From Chryseobacterium sp. BGARF1 (GTDB lineage Bacteria; Bacteroidota; Bacteroidia; Flavobacteriales; Weeksellaceae), in the NCBI RefSeq assembly GCF_001677955.1, contig NZ_LELA01000058.1, forward strand, positions 1 through 64,000: a stretch of 64,000 nucleotides of DNA, written 5' to 3'. This document shows positions 26,860 through 35,596 of this stretch, piece after piece. Position 1 is the stretch's first letter. Every line of letters starts with the position of its first letter. Under the pieces are notes generated by a model, which had not been told where the DNA came from, ran no database searches, and saw nothing but the letters and a program-made list of their open reading frames with translations. The position numbers and the translations under genes were made by a program.

Positions 26860-27351
26860 TTACAAAATGGTTAATCCTTTTGCTTGAAATAATTCCGTTA
26901 ACATCACTTTGGTTTCTTCAAACATTTCTTTAAATTCATTGTAGTAGTCTAAAAAGTTTTTTATTTCTACTTTACCGCTAGAATTCATTACTTCAATTCC
27001 TTTGTAGGACTCAACCTTAGTAGCTGGTTCTTTTTTAGGGTCATGAATTATTTTTAAAATATTCTTGGAATGAGCATGGGCAAATCCATTTCTAATAGCA
27101 GATAATTTTCGTATTTTTTCAATAATTTTGTTGGAAATGTAATCGATATTTGATAAAATTTTAATCTTCGCACCAAAATTCATGATAGATGCATTTAAAA
27201 TAATTTTTTTAAAATCTTCAATGTTTTCAGGTTTAAAAAAGTCGATAATTATTTTGTCCACAAACATTTCCACACCATTTAGACAATCAATAATCCATCC
27301 TCGAACCTCTTTTATATTATTTTCATTTGAAATTTTAGGAGTAGCAATCAT
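26860..27351 (-). CDS. HEPN-like protein between nrdB and nrdA
   Basis: A 163-residue all-helical protein with IRNGFAHAH at about 86-94; R87 and H92 form the Rx4H spacing of the HEPN RNase motif (RNxxxH). It begins three bases after the nrdB stop, so it is cotranscribed with it, though no link to dNTP synthesis is known to me. The motif might also be a coincidence in an unrelated helical protein (DUF4145-like). Confidence 0.6.
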   Translation of the reverse strand: MIATPKISNENNIKEVRGWIIDCLNGVEMFVDKIIIDFFKPENIEDFKKIILNASIMNFGAKIKILSNIDYISNKIIEKIRKLSAIRNGFAHAHSKNILKIIHDPKKEPATKVESYKGIEVMNSSGKVEIKNFLDYYNEFKEMFEETKVMLTELFQAKGLTIL

Positions 27352-27354
27352 AAT

Positions 27355-28329
27355 TTAAAACAAATCGTTCGCCGTAATACTCTTATCGTGTTTCGTGTAA
27401 TCTACCGGTCTTTTTGCAAAGAAATCATCCATAGAATTAGCGAAAACTTCTTCTTCAAACCATTTCATCGGATTGTATTGTTCTCCGCTGATGTTGTAAC
27501 GGGTTGCCATGTTGATTTTCTTTAAACTGTCGTCAACACGGTATTTCATAAAGTTTAATAAATCTTCTTTTGTGAAAAAGCTGAATTCTCCCATTTCAAA
27601 GATCCATTCGATGATCTCACCTTCCAGTTCGATAGATTGGTCTACCAAAGTATAAATATCTTCAATATCAGAATCAGTCAAAAGATCAGGTTGCTCTTCA
27701 CGGATTTTATTGATCAGATAAATTCCTGCATTGGCGTGAATCTGCTCATCAATAGAAGTCCAAGCGATGATATTGGAAACATTTTTCATGTATCCTTTGA
27801 ATCTTGTGAAAGAAAGAATGATTGCAAATTGTGAGAAAAGCGAAACGTTTTCTATCAAAATACTGAATAATAAAAGAGAAGACACATACTCTTTTGGAGT
27901 GGTAGAATTGGCATGCTTCAAAACGTTTGATAAAAAGTCGATTCTCTTTTTAAGAGCCGGAACTTCTACTACGTGAGTAAACGCTTCGTTGTAACCCAAA
28001 ACTTCCAGCAAACGAGAGTACGCCTCAGAATGACGGAATTCGCACTCTGCAAAAGTAGCTCCAAGGCCGTTAAGTTCAGGTTTTGGCATGTGGTTGTAAA
28101 GATTTCCCCAAAAAGTCTTTACCGAAACTTCAATTTGGGCAATCGCTAAAAGTGCATTTTTTACAGCATTTTTTTCGTGCGGCTCAAGCTGCGACTGAAA
28201 ATCCTGAACGTCTGCCGTGAAATCTACTTCAGAGTGTACCCAAAATGATTTGTTGATAGCTTCTGTAAACTGAAGAACTTCAGGGTACTCAAATGGCTTA
28301 TAACTAATTCTTTTATCGAAAATTCCCAT
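27355..28329 (-). CDS. nrdB: ribonucleoside-diphosphate reductase, small subunit (class I)
   Basis: Ferritin-like small subunit that generates the radical for NrdA. Helix motifs carry the di-metal ligands: IAQIEVSVKTFW (about 65-76, first Glu), CEFRHSEAYSRLL (ExxH, with the radical Tyr four residues after the His), ENVSLFSQFAI, and TSIDEQIHANAG (ExxH). The 324 residues show no N-terminal ATP-cone. The expected metal ligands and radical Tyr are present, so it should be active. A -7 box TATTTTTG (minus strand) lies at 28358-28365. Confidence 0.95.
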   Translation of the reverse strand: MGIFDKRISYKPFEYPEVLQFTEAINKSFWVHSEVDFTADVQDFQSQLEPHEKNAVKNALLAIAQIEVSVKTFWGNLYNHMPKPELNGLGATFAECEFRHSEAYSRLLEVLGYNEAFTHVVEVPALKKRIDFLSNVLKHANSTTPKEYVSSLLLFSILIENVSLFSQFAIILSFTRFKGYMKNVSNIIAWTSIDEQIHANAGIYLINKIREEQPDLLTDSDIEDIYTLVDQSIELEGEIIEWIFEMGEFSFFTKEDLLNFMKYRVDDSLKKINMATRYNISGEQYNPMKWFEEEVFANSMDDFFAKRPVDYTKHDKSITANDLF

Positions 28330-28759
28330 ATTATAAATTTTATGTCTTTTGTTTTGTCAAAAATAAAATTCTACAAATACAATCGTTGAAACGGTAAGTA
28401 TTTGATTTTTTGAAAGTTAATAATGCGATTTTTTTACCTTGATCAGCATTACCTTCTTTCAGAATCTACCTACAAAGTTAGAAAATGAAGACTGATTTTG
28501 AAAGGGGTAAAGAGTAATTGGCTGGCTTTTAACCTTAAAAGTTTTCCACATTTACATGAAACACCCTTTACCATTGGGTTAGAGCAACTTAAGTGAGGTA
28601 AACAAATTACTAATGAAGATTTTGATTAAACGATTAAATTTAAATAATTGAATTTCAATACATAAGGCATTAAACAGTGGTAAAATAAAAAGAATTTTCT
28701 AAACTTGTAACAAAATGACAACAGTGGCTACTTATAAGACATAAAATATCCAAAGCTTA
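28330..28759. other. divergent spacer between nrdB and the ABC efflux operon
   Basis: About 430 bases without a gene. The minus strand carries two TAnnTTTG boxes for nrdB: TATTTTTG at 28358-28365 and TAACTTTG at 28473-28480. No equally good plus-strand box was found for the ABC genes, and no NrdR-box palindrome was recognised. Confidence 0.5.
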
Positions 28760-29449
28760 ATGTTAGTAATTCAGGATCTCAATAAATCATACGATACAGG
28801 AAAGAGTAAACTTCACGTTCTCAAAGGAATAAACCTCAATATATCGGAAGGTGAATTTGTCTCTATTATGGGAAGTTCAGGTTCCGGAAAATCTACTTTG
28901 CTGAATATTATCGGTATTTTGGATGAAAAAGATTCGGGTACTTACGAGCTGGATGGAATTCCTATCGAACACCTCAATGAAGTGAAAGCTGCAGAATACC
29001 GCTCAAAATTTTTGGGATTTGTGTTTCAGTCTTTCAATTTGATTGGTTATAAAACCGCTATAGAAAATGTAGCGCTTCCTTTATATTATCAAAATGTTTC
29101 CAGAAAAGAAAGAAATCAAAGGGCTTTAGAATATCTTGAGAAAGTAGGATTGGCACAATGGGCTGATCATTTACCGAATGAACTTTCAGGTGGACAAAAA
29201 CAGAGAGTTGCCATTGCAAGAGCATTAATTACAGATCCAAAAGTAATTCTTGCCGATGAACCAACCGGAGCATTAGATTCAAAAACCACACATGATATTA
29301 TGAAGCTTCTTCAGGATATCAATAACGAAGGAAAAACAATCATCGTTGTAACCCACGAGCCCGATGTTGCCGCTCAAACTAAAAGAAACGTCATTTTAAG
29401 AGACGGAATTATTGAAAGTGATGATTTTATAAAGCAGATTATTCTGTAG
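28760..29449 (+). CDS. ABC transporter ATP-binding protein (MacB/LolD type)
   Basis: A 229-residue ABC ATPase with Walker [16 protein letters not shown] (about 38-52), Q-loop [12 protein letters not shown], signature [15 protein letters not shown] (about 140-154), Walker [14 protein letters not shown] and H-loop VVTHEPDVA. It is of the MacB/LolD class that works with FtsX-fold permeases to move substrates through the envelope mechanically rather than by alternating access. It heads a four-gene run with two permeases and an adaptor. Confidence 0.95.
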   Translation: MLVIQDLNKSYDTGKSKLHVLKGINLNISEGEFVSIMGSSGSGKSTLLNIIGILDEKDSGTYELDGIPIEHLNEVKAAEYRSKFLGFVFQSFNLIGYKTAIENVALPLYYQNVSRKERNQRALEYLEKVGLAQWADHLPNELSGGQKQRVAIARALITDPKVILADEPTGALDSKTTHDIMKLLQDINNEGKTIIVVTHEPDVAAQTKRNVILRDGIIESDDFIKQIIL

Positions 29450-29620
29450 ATAGGCTGGATGTTGTAAGCTGCCTGCGTGAAGTTTATTGCAGCATTCCAA
29501 TCAAAATATATCACAGTTGTGATTGATAAAAAGTGAAAATTTACTTTTAAAATTAAATAAAAAATCAGCGGTAAGTATGGAAACTTCCATCATCCATCTT
29601 TCCGCCTCAAACCAAAAAAT

Positions 29621-30850
29621 ATGTTTGACCTAGATCGTTGGCAGGAAATATTCAGTTCGATTCGCAGTAATGTATTGCGAACGGTGCTTTCGGGCTTTAC
29701 CGTGGCCTTGGGTCTGTTTATTTTTATCGTCCTTTTCGGAATTGGAAGTGGTTTAAAAAATGCTTTTACAGAAGGTTTTGCACGAGATGCTCAGAACTTG
29801 ATTACCATATATACTGGGAAAACAACCATTGCCTATAATGGGTTGCAATCTGATCGTACCGTAACAATGAATAACGAAGACTACGATTTTTTGGTTAATA
29901 ATGACAAAGAAAAAGTAGGATATTCAACGCCGAGATATACAGCAAATCTAATGGTGAAGTACGGTAAGGAAAGTGGTTCTTACCAAATAAACGGTGCCGA
30001 AGCTGAAGAAAAATATATTGAAAACAGAAAAATGCTGGAAGGCCGTTATCTTTCGCCTGTAGATTTAGAACGTAAGCAAAACGTTGCCGTAATCGGTAGA
30101 ATGGTGCAACGAGATTTGATAAAAAACGGAAGTCCGGTAGGTAAAGATTTAGATATCAACGGAACGATATTCAAAGTTGTAGGTGTTTTCTCTGATGATG
30201 GTGGAGATTATGATGAGCGACACATTACGATTCCTATCACTACTTTGCAGCAAATGAAAAAAGGTTCTGACACGGTAAGTACGGTATATATTGCTTATAA
30301 CGAAAAGCTTACTCCGGAGCAGGCTATAAAATATGGAGATAAACTGAAAGATGGTCTTAAAGCCCGAAAAAATGTTTCTCCTGATGATGAAAATGGAGTG
30401 CGTATCTGGAATAACGCTAAAAATATGAATGAAACGTTTATGTTTATGGCTGTTTTAACAGGAATTGTAACTTTCATCGGACTAGGAACTCTATTGGCAG
30501 GAATTATCGGAATCAGCAACATCATGGTATATATCGTAAAAGAGCGAACTAAAGAAATCGGTGTGCGTAAAGCAATTGGTGCAAAACCGGGAAGCATCGT
30601 TGCGTTGATTGTACAGGAAAGTGTTGTGATTACCGTAGTCTCAGGATTTGTAGGAGTAGGACTGGGTGTTTTAGCATTGAATTTAATAGGAGATAATTTA
30701 GAAGAATATTTTATTAAAAACCCAAGTGTGGGTTGGTACGAAATTATTGCGGCATTCATCGCTTTGGTAATTTCGGGTTTAATTGCAGGATTTGTTCCGG
30801 CATACAGAGCTTCAAAAATTAAACCTATTGAAGCGTTAAGAACTGAATAA
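29621..30850 (+). CDS. MacB-like ABC transporter permease
   Basis: A 409-residue permease with TM1 (about 22-45), a periplasmic MacB_PCD domain (about 46-280, with VAVIGRMVQRDLIKNGSPVGKDLDINGTIFKVVGVF), and an FtsX domain with three TMs at the C-terminus, including the VYIVKERTKEIGVRKAIGAKPG motif. It ends PAYRASKIKPIEALRTE as the family does. It is similar to the next gene, so the two likely form a heterodimer. Confidence 0.92.
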   Translation: MFDLDRWQEIFSSIRSNVLRTVLSGFTVALGLFIFIVLFGIGSGLKNAFTEGFARDAQNLITIYTGKTTIAYNGLQSDRTVTMNNEDYDFLVNNDKEKVGYSTPRYTANLMVKYGKESGSYQINGAEAEEKYIENRKMLEGRYLSPVDLERKQNVAVIGRMVQRDLIKNGSPVGKDLDINGTIFKVVGVFSDDGGDYDERHITIPITTLQQMKKGSDTVSTVYIAYNEKLTPEQAIKYGDKLKDGLKARKNVSPDDENGVRIWNNAKNMNETFMFMAVLTGIVTFIGLGTLLAGIIGISNIMVYIVKERTKEIGVRKAIGAKPGSIVALIVQESVVITVVSGFVGVGLGVLALNLIGDNLEEYFIKNPSVGWYEIIAAFIALVISGLIAGFVPAYRASKIKPIEALRTE

Positions 30851-30928
30851 TTTAATTTGAAAATTTGTTGATGAGTTAATTTGAAAATCATTTATAGCTC
30901 ATCATTAATAACTTATAACTCAACAAAA

Positions 30929-32197
30929 GTGAACATTTTATTTAAAAAAGATACATGGCAGGAGATTTATTATTCACTCAAGAATAATAAGCTTCGTACG
31001 TTTCTTACCATGATTGGCGTGGGTTGGGGAATGTTCCTTTACGTAGTTTTATTGGGCTCTGCAAAAGGTATGGAAAATGGTTTTGATAAATTATTTTCAG
31101 GTTTTGCTACCAATTCTATTTTTCTTTGGGCACAAAATACATCCATTCCTTACGAAGGTTTTCCTAAAGGAAGGGGGATGGATTTGAAACTTCAGGATAT
31201 CGACATGCTGCAGCGAAAAATTGGCGAGATTGAATACATCTCTCCAAAAAACTCAAGAGGTAATTTCGGAACTGCGGGCGAACAAATGTCTAGAAATGGA
31301 AAGACGGCAACCTACAGTTTGAATGGAGATTATCCTATCGGAAATAAAATTTCAGAGAAAAAACTTATTTACGGAAGATATCTTAATGATGCAGATGTTT
31401 CGCAAAATAAAAATGTCGCTGTAATTGGTGAAGAGGTTTATAAAAACTTTTTTGATTCTAAAAAGAATGAAAACCCAATTGGGAAGTCAATTAACGTTAA
31501 AGGTATATTCTTCAATGTAATTGGAGTTTTCAGAGTGAAAAGAGGTGGTGGAATGGATAATGACCAGACTGTTTTTATTCCGCTTTCTACATTCACAAAA
31601 ATTTATAATGACGGTGATAATGTAGATGTTTTTGCGATTGTAAGTAAGCCAAATGCAGATGTAAACGATGTTGAAGACCGTGTAAAAGATGAGTTGAAAA
31701 AGAAAAATAAGGTTTCGCCCGAAGATACTAATGCTTTTGGAAGCTTTAATTTAGGGAAAGAATTTAAAAAATTGACAGGCTTCCTTACCGGGATGCAGCT
31801 TTTGACCATCATCGTAGGAACATTAACGATTCTTGCCGGTGTCATTGCAATATCAAATATTTTGTTGATTACCGTAAAAGAAAGAACAAAAGAAATCGGC
31901 ATCAGAAGAGCTCTAGGAGCCAAACCTTCGGAAGTGAGAAATCAAATCTTGTTGGAAAGTGTGGTGATTACATTAAGTTCAGGTTTGCTCGGATTTATTT
32001 TCGGAATTTTTGTGTTGATGATTTTTAATACGCTAACGCAAAATCAAGATGAATTTCCATTTTACAACCCAACGGTAAATTATGGAAATGTTTTCAGTGC
32101 CATGTCAGTTATGGTAATTTTAGGTTTAATCATTGGGATGATTCCTGCACAAAGAGCAGTTAAAATACGACCAATTGAAGCATTGAGAAGTGAGTAA
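30929..32197 (+). CDS. MacB-like ABC transporter permease, second subunit
   Basis: About 422 residues with the same plan as the previous gene: DTWQEIYYSLKNNKLRTFLTM before TM1, a MacB_PCD domain (KNVAVIGEEVYKNFF), and FtsX TMs with LLITVKERTKEIGIRRALGAKPS. The GTG start at 30929 is chosen because it aligns with the start of the sister permease; an ATG at 30881 would add 16 residues from spacer sequence. The sister permeases suggest a heterodimer as in other Bacteroidetes efflux sets. Confidence 0.9.
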   Translation: MNILFKKDTWQEIYYSLKNNKLRTFLTMIGVGWGMFLYVVLLGSAKGMENGFDKLFSGFATNSIFLWAQNTSIPYEGFPKGRGMDLKLQDIDMLQRKIGEIEYISPKNSRGNFGTAGEQMSRNGKTATYSLNGDYPIGNKISEKKLIYGRYLNDADVSQNKNVAVIGEEVYKNFFDSKKNENPIGKSINVKGIFFNVIGVFRVKRGGGMDNDQTVFIPLSTFTKIYNDGDNVDVFAIVSKPNADVNDVEDRVKDELKKKNKVSPEDTNAFGSFNLGKEFKKLTGFLTGMQLLTIIVGTLTILAGVIAISNILLITVKERTKEIGIRRALGAKPSEVRNQILLESVVITLSSGLLGFIFGIFVLMIFNTLTQNQDEFPFYNPTVNYGNVFSAMSVMVILGLIIGMIPAQRAVKIRPIEALRSE

Positions 32198-32287
32198 TTT
32201 TAAATAATATAATTTGAAAATTTGAAGATGGAAATAGGTTTTATATTTTCAGTCTTAATAATTAAATAAAAAAAATAAACGATACAT

Positions 32288-33484
32288 ATGAAAAAGAAAT
32301 TTACCTGGAAAAAAGGCATTTATATCTTTTTAGGGCTTTTGTTTGCGGTAGCATTAATTTCAGGAATTAGCTATGTTATAAAATCAAATTCCACTCAAAG
32401 TGAGACGTTCTTAACGAGAAAACCTTCCATCCAAAATATGGAAGACAAAGTGATGGCAACAGGTAAAATTGTTCCTAAAGAAGAAATCGAAATTAAGCCA
32501 AACATTGCAGGAATCATTGATAAAATTTTGGTTGATGAAGGAGATAGAGTAGAAGCAGGGCAACTGATTGCAACAGTGAGAATTATTCCAAACATTGCCG
32601 AAGTAAATAATGCACAACAGGAAGTGGTAAATTCTCAACTTCAGATAAGCAATGCAAAAATGAATGTTGATAATATGCAGAAGCAATTTGCGATGCAGGA
32701 TAAACTTTTCAAACAAGGAGTAATCTCAAAGCAGGAATTTCTAAATTCTCAGCAGCAATTATACTCAATGCAGCAAAGCGTGAAAAATGCCAACCAGCAA
32801 CTTCAGACTGCTCAAAAGAGATTACAAATTGTAAAAACGGGTGCAACTCCTGAATTACAAGGTTTGGCAACAACACAAATTCGTTCTAAAGCAGCGGGAA
32901 CCGTTCTTGAAGTTCCTGTAAAAGTAGGAAGTCAGGTAATTGAAGCCAACTCTTTTAATGCTGGAACTACAATTTGTTCGATAGCAGATTTGAATTCACT
33001 AATTTTCCAAGGAGAAATTGATGAAGCTCAAGCTGGAAAATTGAAGCAGGGAATGGATATGAAAATCGTCATCGGAGCTTTGCAGAATAAGACGTTTCCA
33101 GGAAAGCTGACAATGATTGCACCAAAAGGAAAAGATACCAACGGTACGATTAAATTCCCGGTTGAAGGTGATGTAAATAACCCGAATAACGAGTACATCA
33201 GAGCCGGATTTTCTGCCAACGGAGAAATCGTGATGAGTTCTCAGAAGAACGCTTTACTTTTGGATGAGTCTCTTATTCAGTATGAAAAGAAAAATGGTAA
33301 AGATGTTCCTTTTGTTGAGGTAAAACAAAAAGACGGAAAGTTTAAGAAAGTGTATGTAAAACTTGGCGCAAGCGACGGAATTAATGTACAGATTCTTTCA
33401 GGTATTGATAAAAACTCAGATGTGAAAGTTTGGAACCCTTCAGATAAGGATAAAGAAGAATTAAAAGAAAAAGCGAAGAAATAA
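32288..33484 (+). CDS. efflux RND/ABC periplasmic adaptor (HlyD family)
   Basis: A 398-residue membrane fusion protein anchored by TM1 (about 9-29). It shows the lipoyl-type hairpin motif EIEIKPNIAGIIDKILVDEGDRVEAGQLIATV (about 60-91 as pieces), a long alpha-hairpin (about 100-170, Gln/Asn-rich), and a beta-barrel with RSKAAGTVLEVPVKVGSQV. It links the MacB-like complex to an outer-membrane channel; no TolC-like gene is seen here. It closes the operon with a terminator 18 bases after its stop. Confidence 0.93.
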   Translation: MKKKFTWKKGIYIFLGLLFAVALISGISYVIKSNSTQSETFLTRKPSIQNMEDKVMATGKIVPKEEIEIKPNIAGIIDKILVDEGDRVEAGQLIATVRIIPNIAEVNNAQQEVVNSQLQISNAKMNVDNMQKQFAMQDKLFKQGVISKQEFLNSQQQLYSMQQSVKNANQQLQTAQKRLQIVKTGATPELQGLATTQIRSKAAGTVLEVPVKVGSQVIEANSFNAGTTICSIADLNSLIFQGEIDEAQAGKLKQGMDMKIVIGALQNKTFPGKLTMIAPKGKDTNGTIKFPVEGDVNNPNNEYIRAGFSANGEIVMSSQKNALLLDESLIQYEKKNGKDVPFVEVKQKDGKFKKVYVKLGASDGINVQILSGIDKNSDVKVWNPSDKDKEELKEKAKK

Positions 33485-33502
33485 TTTCGTTTTGATATAA
33501 GT

Positions 33503-33533
33503 AAAAAGTCCCAGAATATCTGGGACTTTTTTT
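33503..33533 (+). terminator. terminator of the ABC efflux operon
   Basis: AAAAAGTCCCAGA-ATA-TCTGGGACTTTTT, a 13-bp stem followed by more T. Confidence 0.9.
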
Positions 33534-33565
33534 GCTTTAGTAATTTAGATTATAAGAGCTAAAAT

Positions 33566-33859
33566 TTAGCTTAAAAACTTAATTTCTTTATCTTTAAATT
33601 CATTTTTTACTACGATTTTATTCATAGTCGTCAACATTTTTCTGCGAAGTTTAGCCAGTTTTCTGATGTTTTTATCTTCGCTGTAATCAAAAATATTGTC
33701 TTTAAAACTAAATGTATCGCCGTCTTTAAACTCTATATTACTTTTCTTTAATTCTCCTTTCAGCATAAGGTCGGTCATGTTTTCAAGGATTAAATGTTCA
33801 GATTTACCAAGAGCTTTTAAAGTGTTAAGCAATTGTTTTTTATACTTTTTCTTTCCCAT
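33566..33859 (-). CDS. small basic protein of unknown function
   Basis: A 97-residue cytosolic protein, Lys-rich (MGKKKYKKQLLNTLKALGKS at the start) and probably helical, with no recognised family. A good -7 box TATATTTG lies 32 bases upstream on the minus strand, supporting it as a real gene. It stands alone between the efflux terminator and the arsenic operon. Confidence 0.65.
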   Translation of the reverse strand: MGKKKYKKQLLNTLKALGKSEHLILENMTDLMLKGELKKSNIEFKDGDTFSFKDNIFDYSEDKNIRKLAKLRRKMLTTMNKIVVKNEFKDKEIKFLS

Positions 33860-33891
33860 AATTTTCAGACAATTTTTTCTTTTACGATATG

Positions 33892-33899
33892 CAAATATA
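33892..33899 (-). promoter_or_regulatory. -7 box of the small basic protein gene
   Basis: TATATTTG on the minus strand matches TAnnTTTG. Confidence 0.55.
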
Positions 33900-33995
33900 T
33901 CATTTTACATTATAACTCAATTTTGATGTTAACTTTTTATCAATTTTACGTATTCTAAAGATAAAAATTAAAATTTATTTTCCGAAATAAATTTA

Positions 33996-34017
33996 TTATC
34001 GTAATATTGCAATATTA
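33996..34017. promoter_or_regulatory. ArsR operator, site 1
   Basis: A 22-bp site containing the perfect 16-bp palindrome TAATATTGCAATATTA (34002-34017), 10 bases before the arsR start. Site 2 (34378-34399), before the second gene, matches it at 19 of 22 positions. Confidence 0.75.
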
Positions 34018-34027
34018 AAATAAGAAA

Positions 34028-34357
34028 ATGGGACTTACAAAGACTGAGATTTTTAGTGATAAACAAAACAGATTGGCAACGCTTTTCAAGGTTTTGGGGC
34101 ATCCTGCAAGAATAGCTATTTTGCAGCATATTATCAATCAAAAAGCGTGTATTTGTAATGATTTGGTAGAAGAATTGGGTTTGGCACAAGCTACAATTTC
34201 ACAACATTTAAAAGAGTTGAAAAATATCGGAATCATCAAAGGTTCTATCGAAGGAAAATCGGTTTGTTACTGTATTGATGAGAAAGTCTGGAAAACAGTA
34301 CAAGCTGAATTAGGATTGTTTTTTACTCAGGATATTCAATCAGAATCATGCTGTTAA
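34028..34357 (+). CDS. arsR: ArsR-family metalloregulator
   Basis: A 109-residue winged-helix repressor: FKVLGHPARIAILQHIINQ, the metal-site-like KACICNDLVEELGLAQATISQHLKEL (about 36-61; Cys-x-Cys at the alpha3 position), then wing IIKGSIEGKSVCYCID. The extra C-terminal cysteines (SESCC) may help bind As(III). It would release DNA when arsenite binds, derepressing the operon. The operator palindrome lies directly upstream. Confidence 0.93.
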   Translation: MGLTKTEIFSDKQNRLATLFKVLGHPARIAILQHIINQKACICNDLVEELGLAQATISQHLKELKNIGIIKGSIEGKSVCYCIDEKVWKTVQAELGLFFTQDIQSESCC

Positions 34358-34377
34358 AGGCATTTTTTTATTTATCA

Positions 34378-34399
34378 ATATCGTTATATAGCAATATTA
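34378..34399. promoter_or_regulatory. ArsR operator, site 2
   Basis: A second 22-bp copy of the arsR operator (19 of 22 identical to site 1; the 3' half GCAATATTA is exact), between arsR and the DUF6428 gene. It suggests separate control of the downstream genes. Confidence 0.7.
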
Positions 34400-34428
34400 C
34401 AATTTAAAATTAATTAAATATAAATCAT

Positions 34429-34902
34429 ATGAAACTTTCAAAGATTAAAGAAATTTTGCCATCATTAGAAAATGTAGAATTTCAGTTGGAAAACGGAACA
34501 TTTGTACCAGAACATTTTCACGTAACAGAGGTAGGGCAAATCGCCAAAAACTTTATCGATTGTGGCGGGGTAATTCGTTCAGAAAAAGTAGTGAATTTTC
34601 AGTTATGGGATGCCGATGATTTTGAACATCGTCTGAAACCCGGAAAACTTTTAAACATTATCAAACTTTCCGAAGAAAAATTAGGAATAGAAGATTCAGA
34701 AATTGAAGTGGAATATCAAGCTGAAACCATCGGAAAATATGATTTGGAATTCAATGGGAAACATTTTGTATTGGTCAATAAAACGACAGCTTGTTTAGCT
34801 CAGGATGCGTGCGGAATTCCTTCAGAAAAACAAAAGAAAAATCTGTCAGAATTAACGTCAAATTCAGGAAATTCTTGCGAACCAGGAAGTGGGTGTTGCT
34901 AG
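34429..34902 (+). CDS. DUF6428 protein, arsenic-operon component
   Basis: A 157-residue cytosolic protein with LENVEFQLENGTFVPEHFHVTEVGQ (about 14-38, in pieces) and FIDCGGVIRSEKVVNFQLWDADDFEHRL, recognised as the DUF6428 family often found in ars clusters. The C-terminus is cysteine-rich (TACLAQDACG ... NSCEPGSGCC), giving a tail that could bind As(III) or pass it to the pump; this is inference. It lies between arsR and the ArsC-like gene. Confidence 0.8.
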   Translation: MKLSKIKEILPSLENVEFQLENGTFVPEHFHVTEVGQIAKNFIDCGGVIRSEKVVNFQLWDADDFEHRLKPGKLLNIIKLSEEKLGIEDSEIEVEYQAETIGKYDLEFNGKHFVLVNKTTACLAQDACGIPSEKQKKNLSELTSNSGNSCEPGSGCC

Positions 34903-34910
34903 TTTTTTCA

Positions 34911-34956
34911 GCCACAAATGCACGAATAATAAAATGAATATTTGTGTATTCGTGGC
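34911..34956. repeat. inverted repeat inside the arsenic operon
   Basis: Arms of 18 bases at 34911-34928 and 34939-34956 pair with three mismatches around a 10-nt loop (GCCAC...CACGAATA with TATTCGTGGC). It fills the spacer between the DUF6428 and ArsC-like genes. No T run follows, so it is more likely a dispersed repeat or RNA-stability element than a terminator. Confidence 0.6.
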
Positions 34957-34980
34957 ATAACAATATAATGTAAATTCGAA

Positions 34981-35592
34981 ATGAAACAACAAATTAAAGA
35001 ACGTTGCGAAATCACCAGCAAAAATTTTAAAGAAATTAATCCTGAAAGAAAAGGTTTATTGGAAAAATTAGCCAATCATATTCAGGAAAAATTCAATTCA
35101 GGAAAAGAAATCAACCTGGTGTATGTTTGCACGCATAATTCCCGCCGAAGTCATTTGGGACAAATTTGGGCAAAAGTGGCTGCCGATTTTTATGGTTTCA
35201 ACATCAATACTTTTTCTGCAGGAACTGAAGTGACGGCTTTCAATCAAAATGCCATCAATGCATTGAAATCTCAAAGTTTTGATGTGGAGAAATTAGACGA
35301 AACGACCAATCCGAAATATGAAGTTGTTTTTGGAGAGAATAAATCGAGTCTCTGTTTTTCAAAAACAATTGATGATGAAACTTTGCCCAAAGAAAATTTT
35401 GTGGCGGTAATGACTTGCGGAGATGCAGACGAAAATTGTCCATTTATTCCGGGGTGCGATTTGCGAATCGGAACAACTTATTTTGACCCAAAATCTTACG
35501 ATAATTCTATTCTTCAGGACGAAAAATATACTGAGAGATGCAATCAAATTGCGATGGAATGTCTGTATGTTTTTTCTTTAGTTAAAAATTAA
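34981..35592 (+). CDS. arsenate reductase-like low-molecular-weight phosphatase
   Basis: A 203-residue protein with the P-loop [17 protein letters not shown] (about 49-65; CX5RS) of the low-molecular-weight phosphatase/ArsC fold. The catalytic acid loop is [14 protein letters not shown] (about 144-157), with extra cysteines that could resolve the disulfide formed on arsenate reduction. By family and operon it reduces arsenate to arsenite, which ACR3 then exports. The N-terminal extension (about 35 residues) and an insertion near 110-125 make it longer than single-domain ArsC (about 130). Confidence 0.88.
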   Translation: MKQQIKERCEITSKNFKEINPERKGLLEKLANHIQEKFNSGKEINLVYVCTHNSRRSHLGQIWAKVAADFYGFNINTFSAGTEVTAFNQNAINALKSQSFDVEKLDETTNPKYEVVFGENKSSLCFSKTIDDETLPKENFVAVMTCGDADENCPFIPGCDLRIGTTYFDPKSYDNSILQDEKYTERCNQIAMECLYVFSLVKN

Positions 35593-35596
35593 AAAA

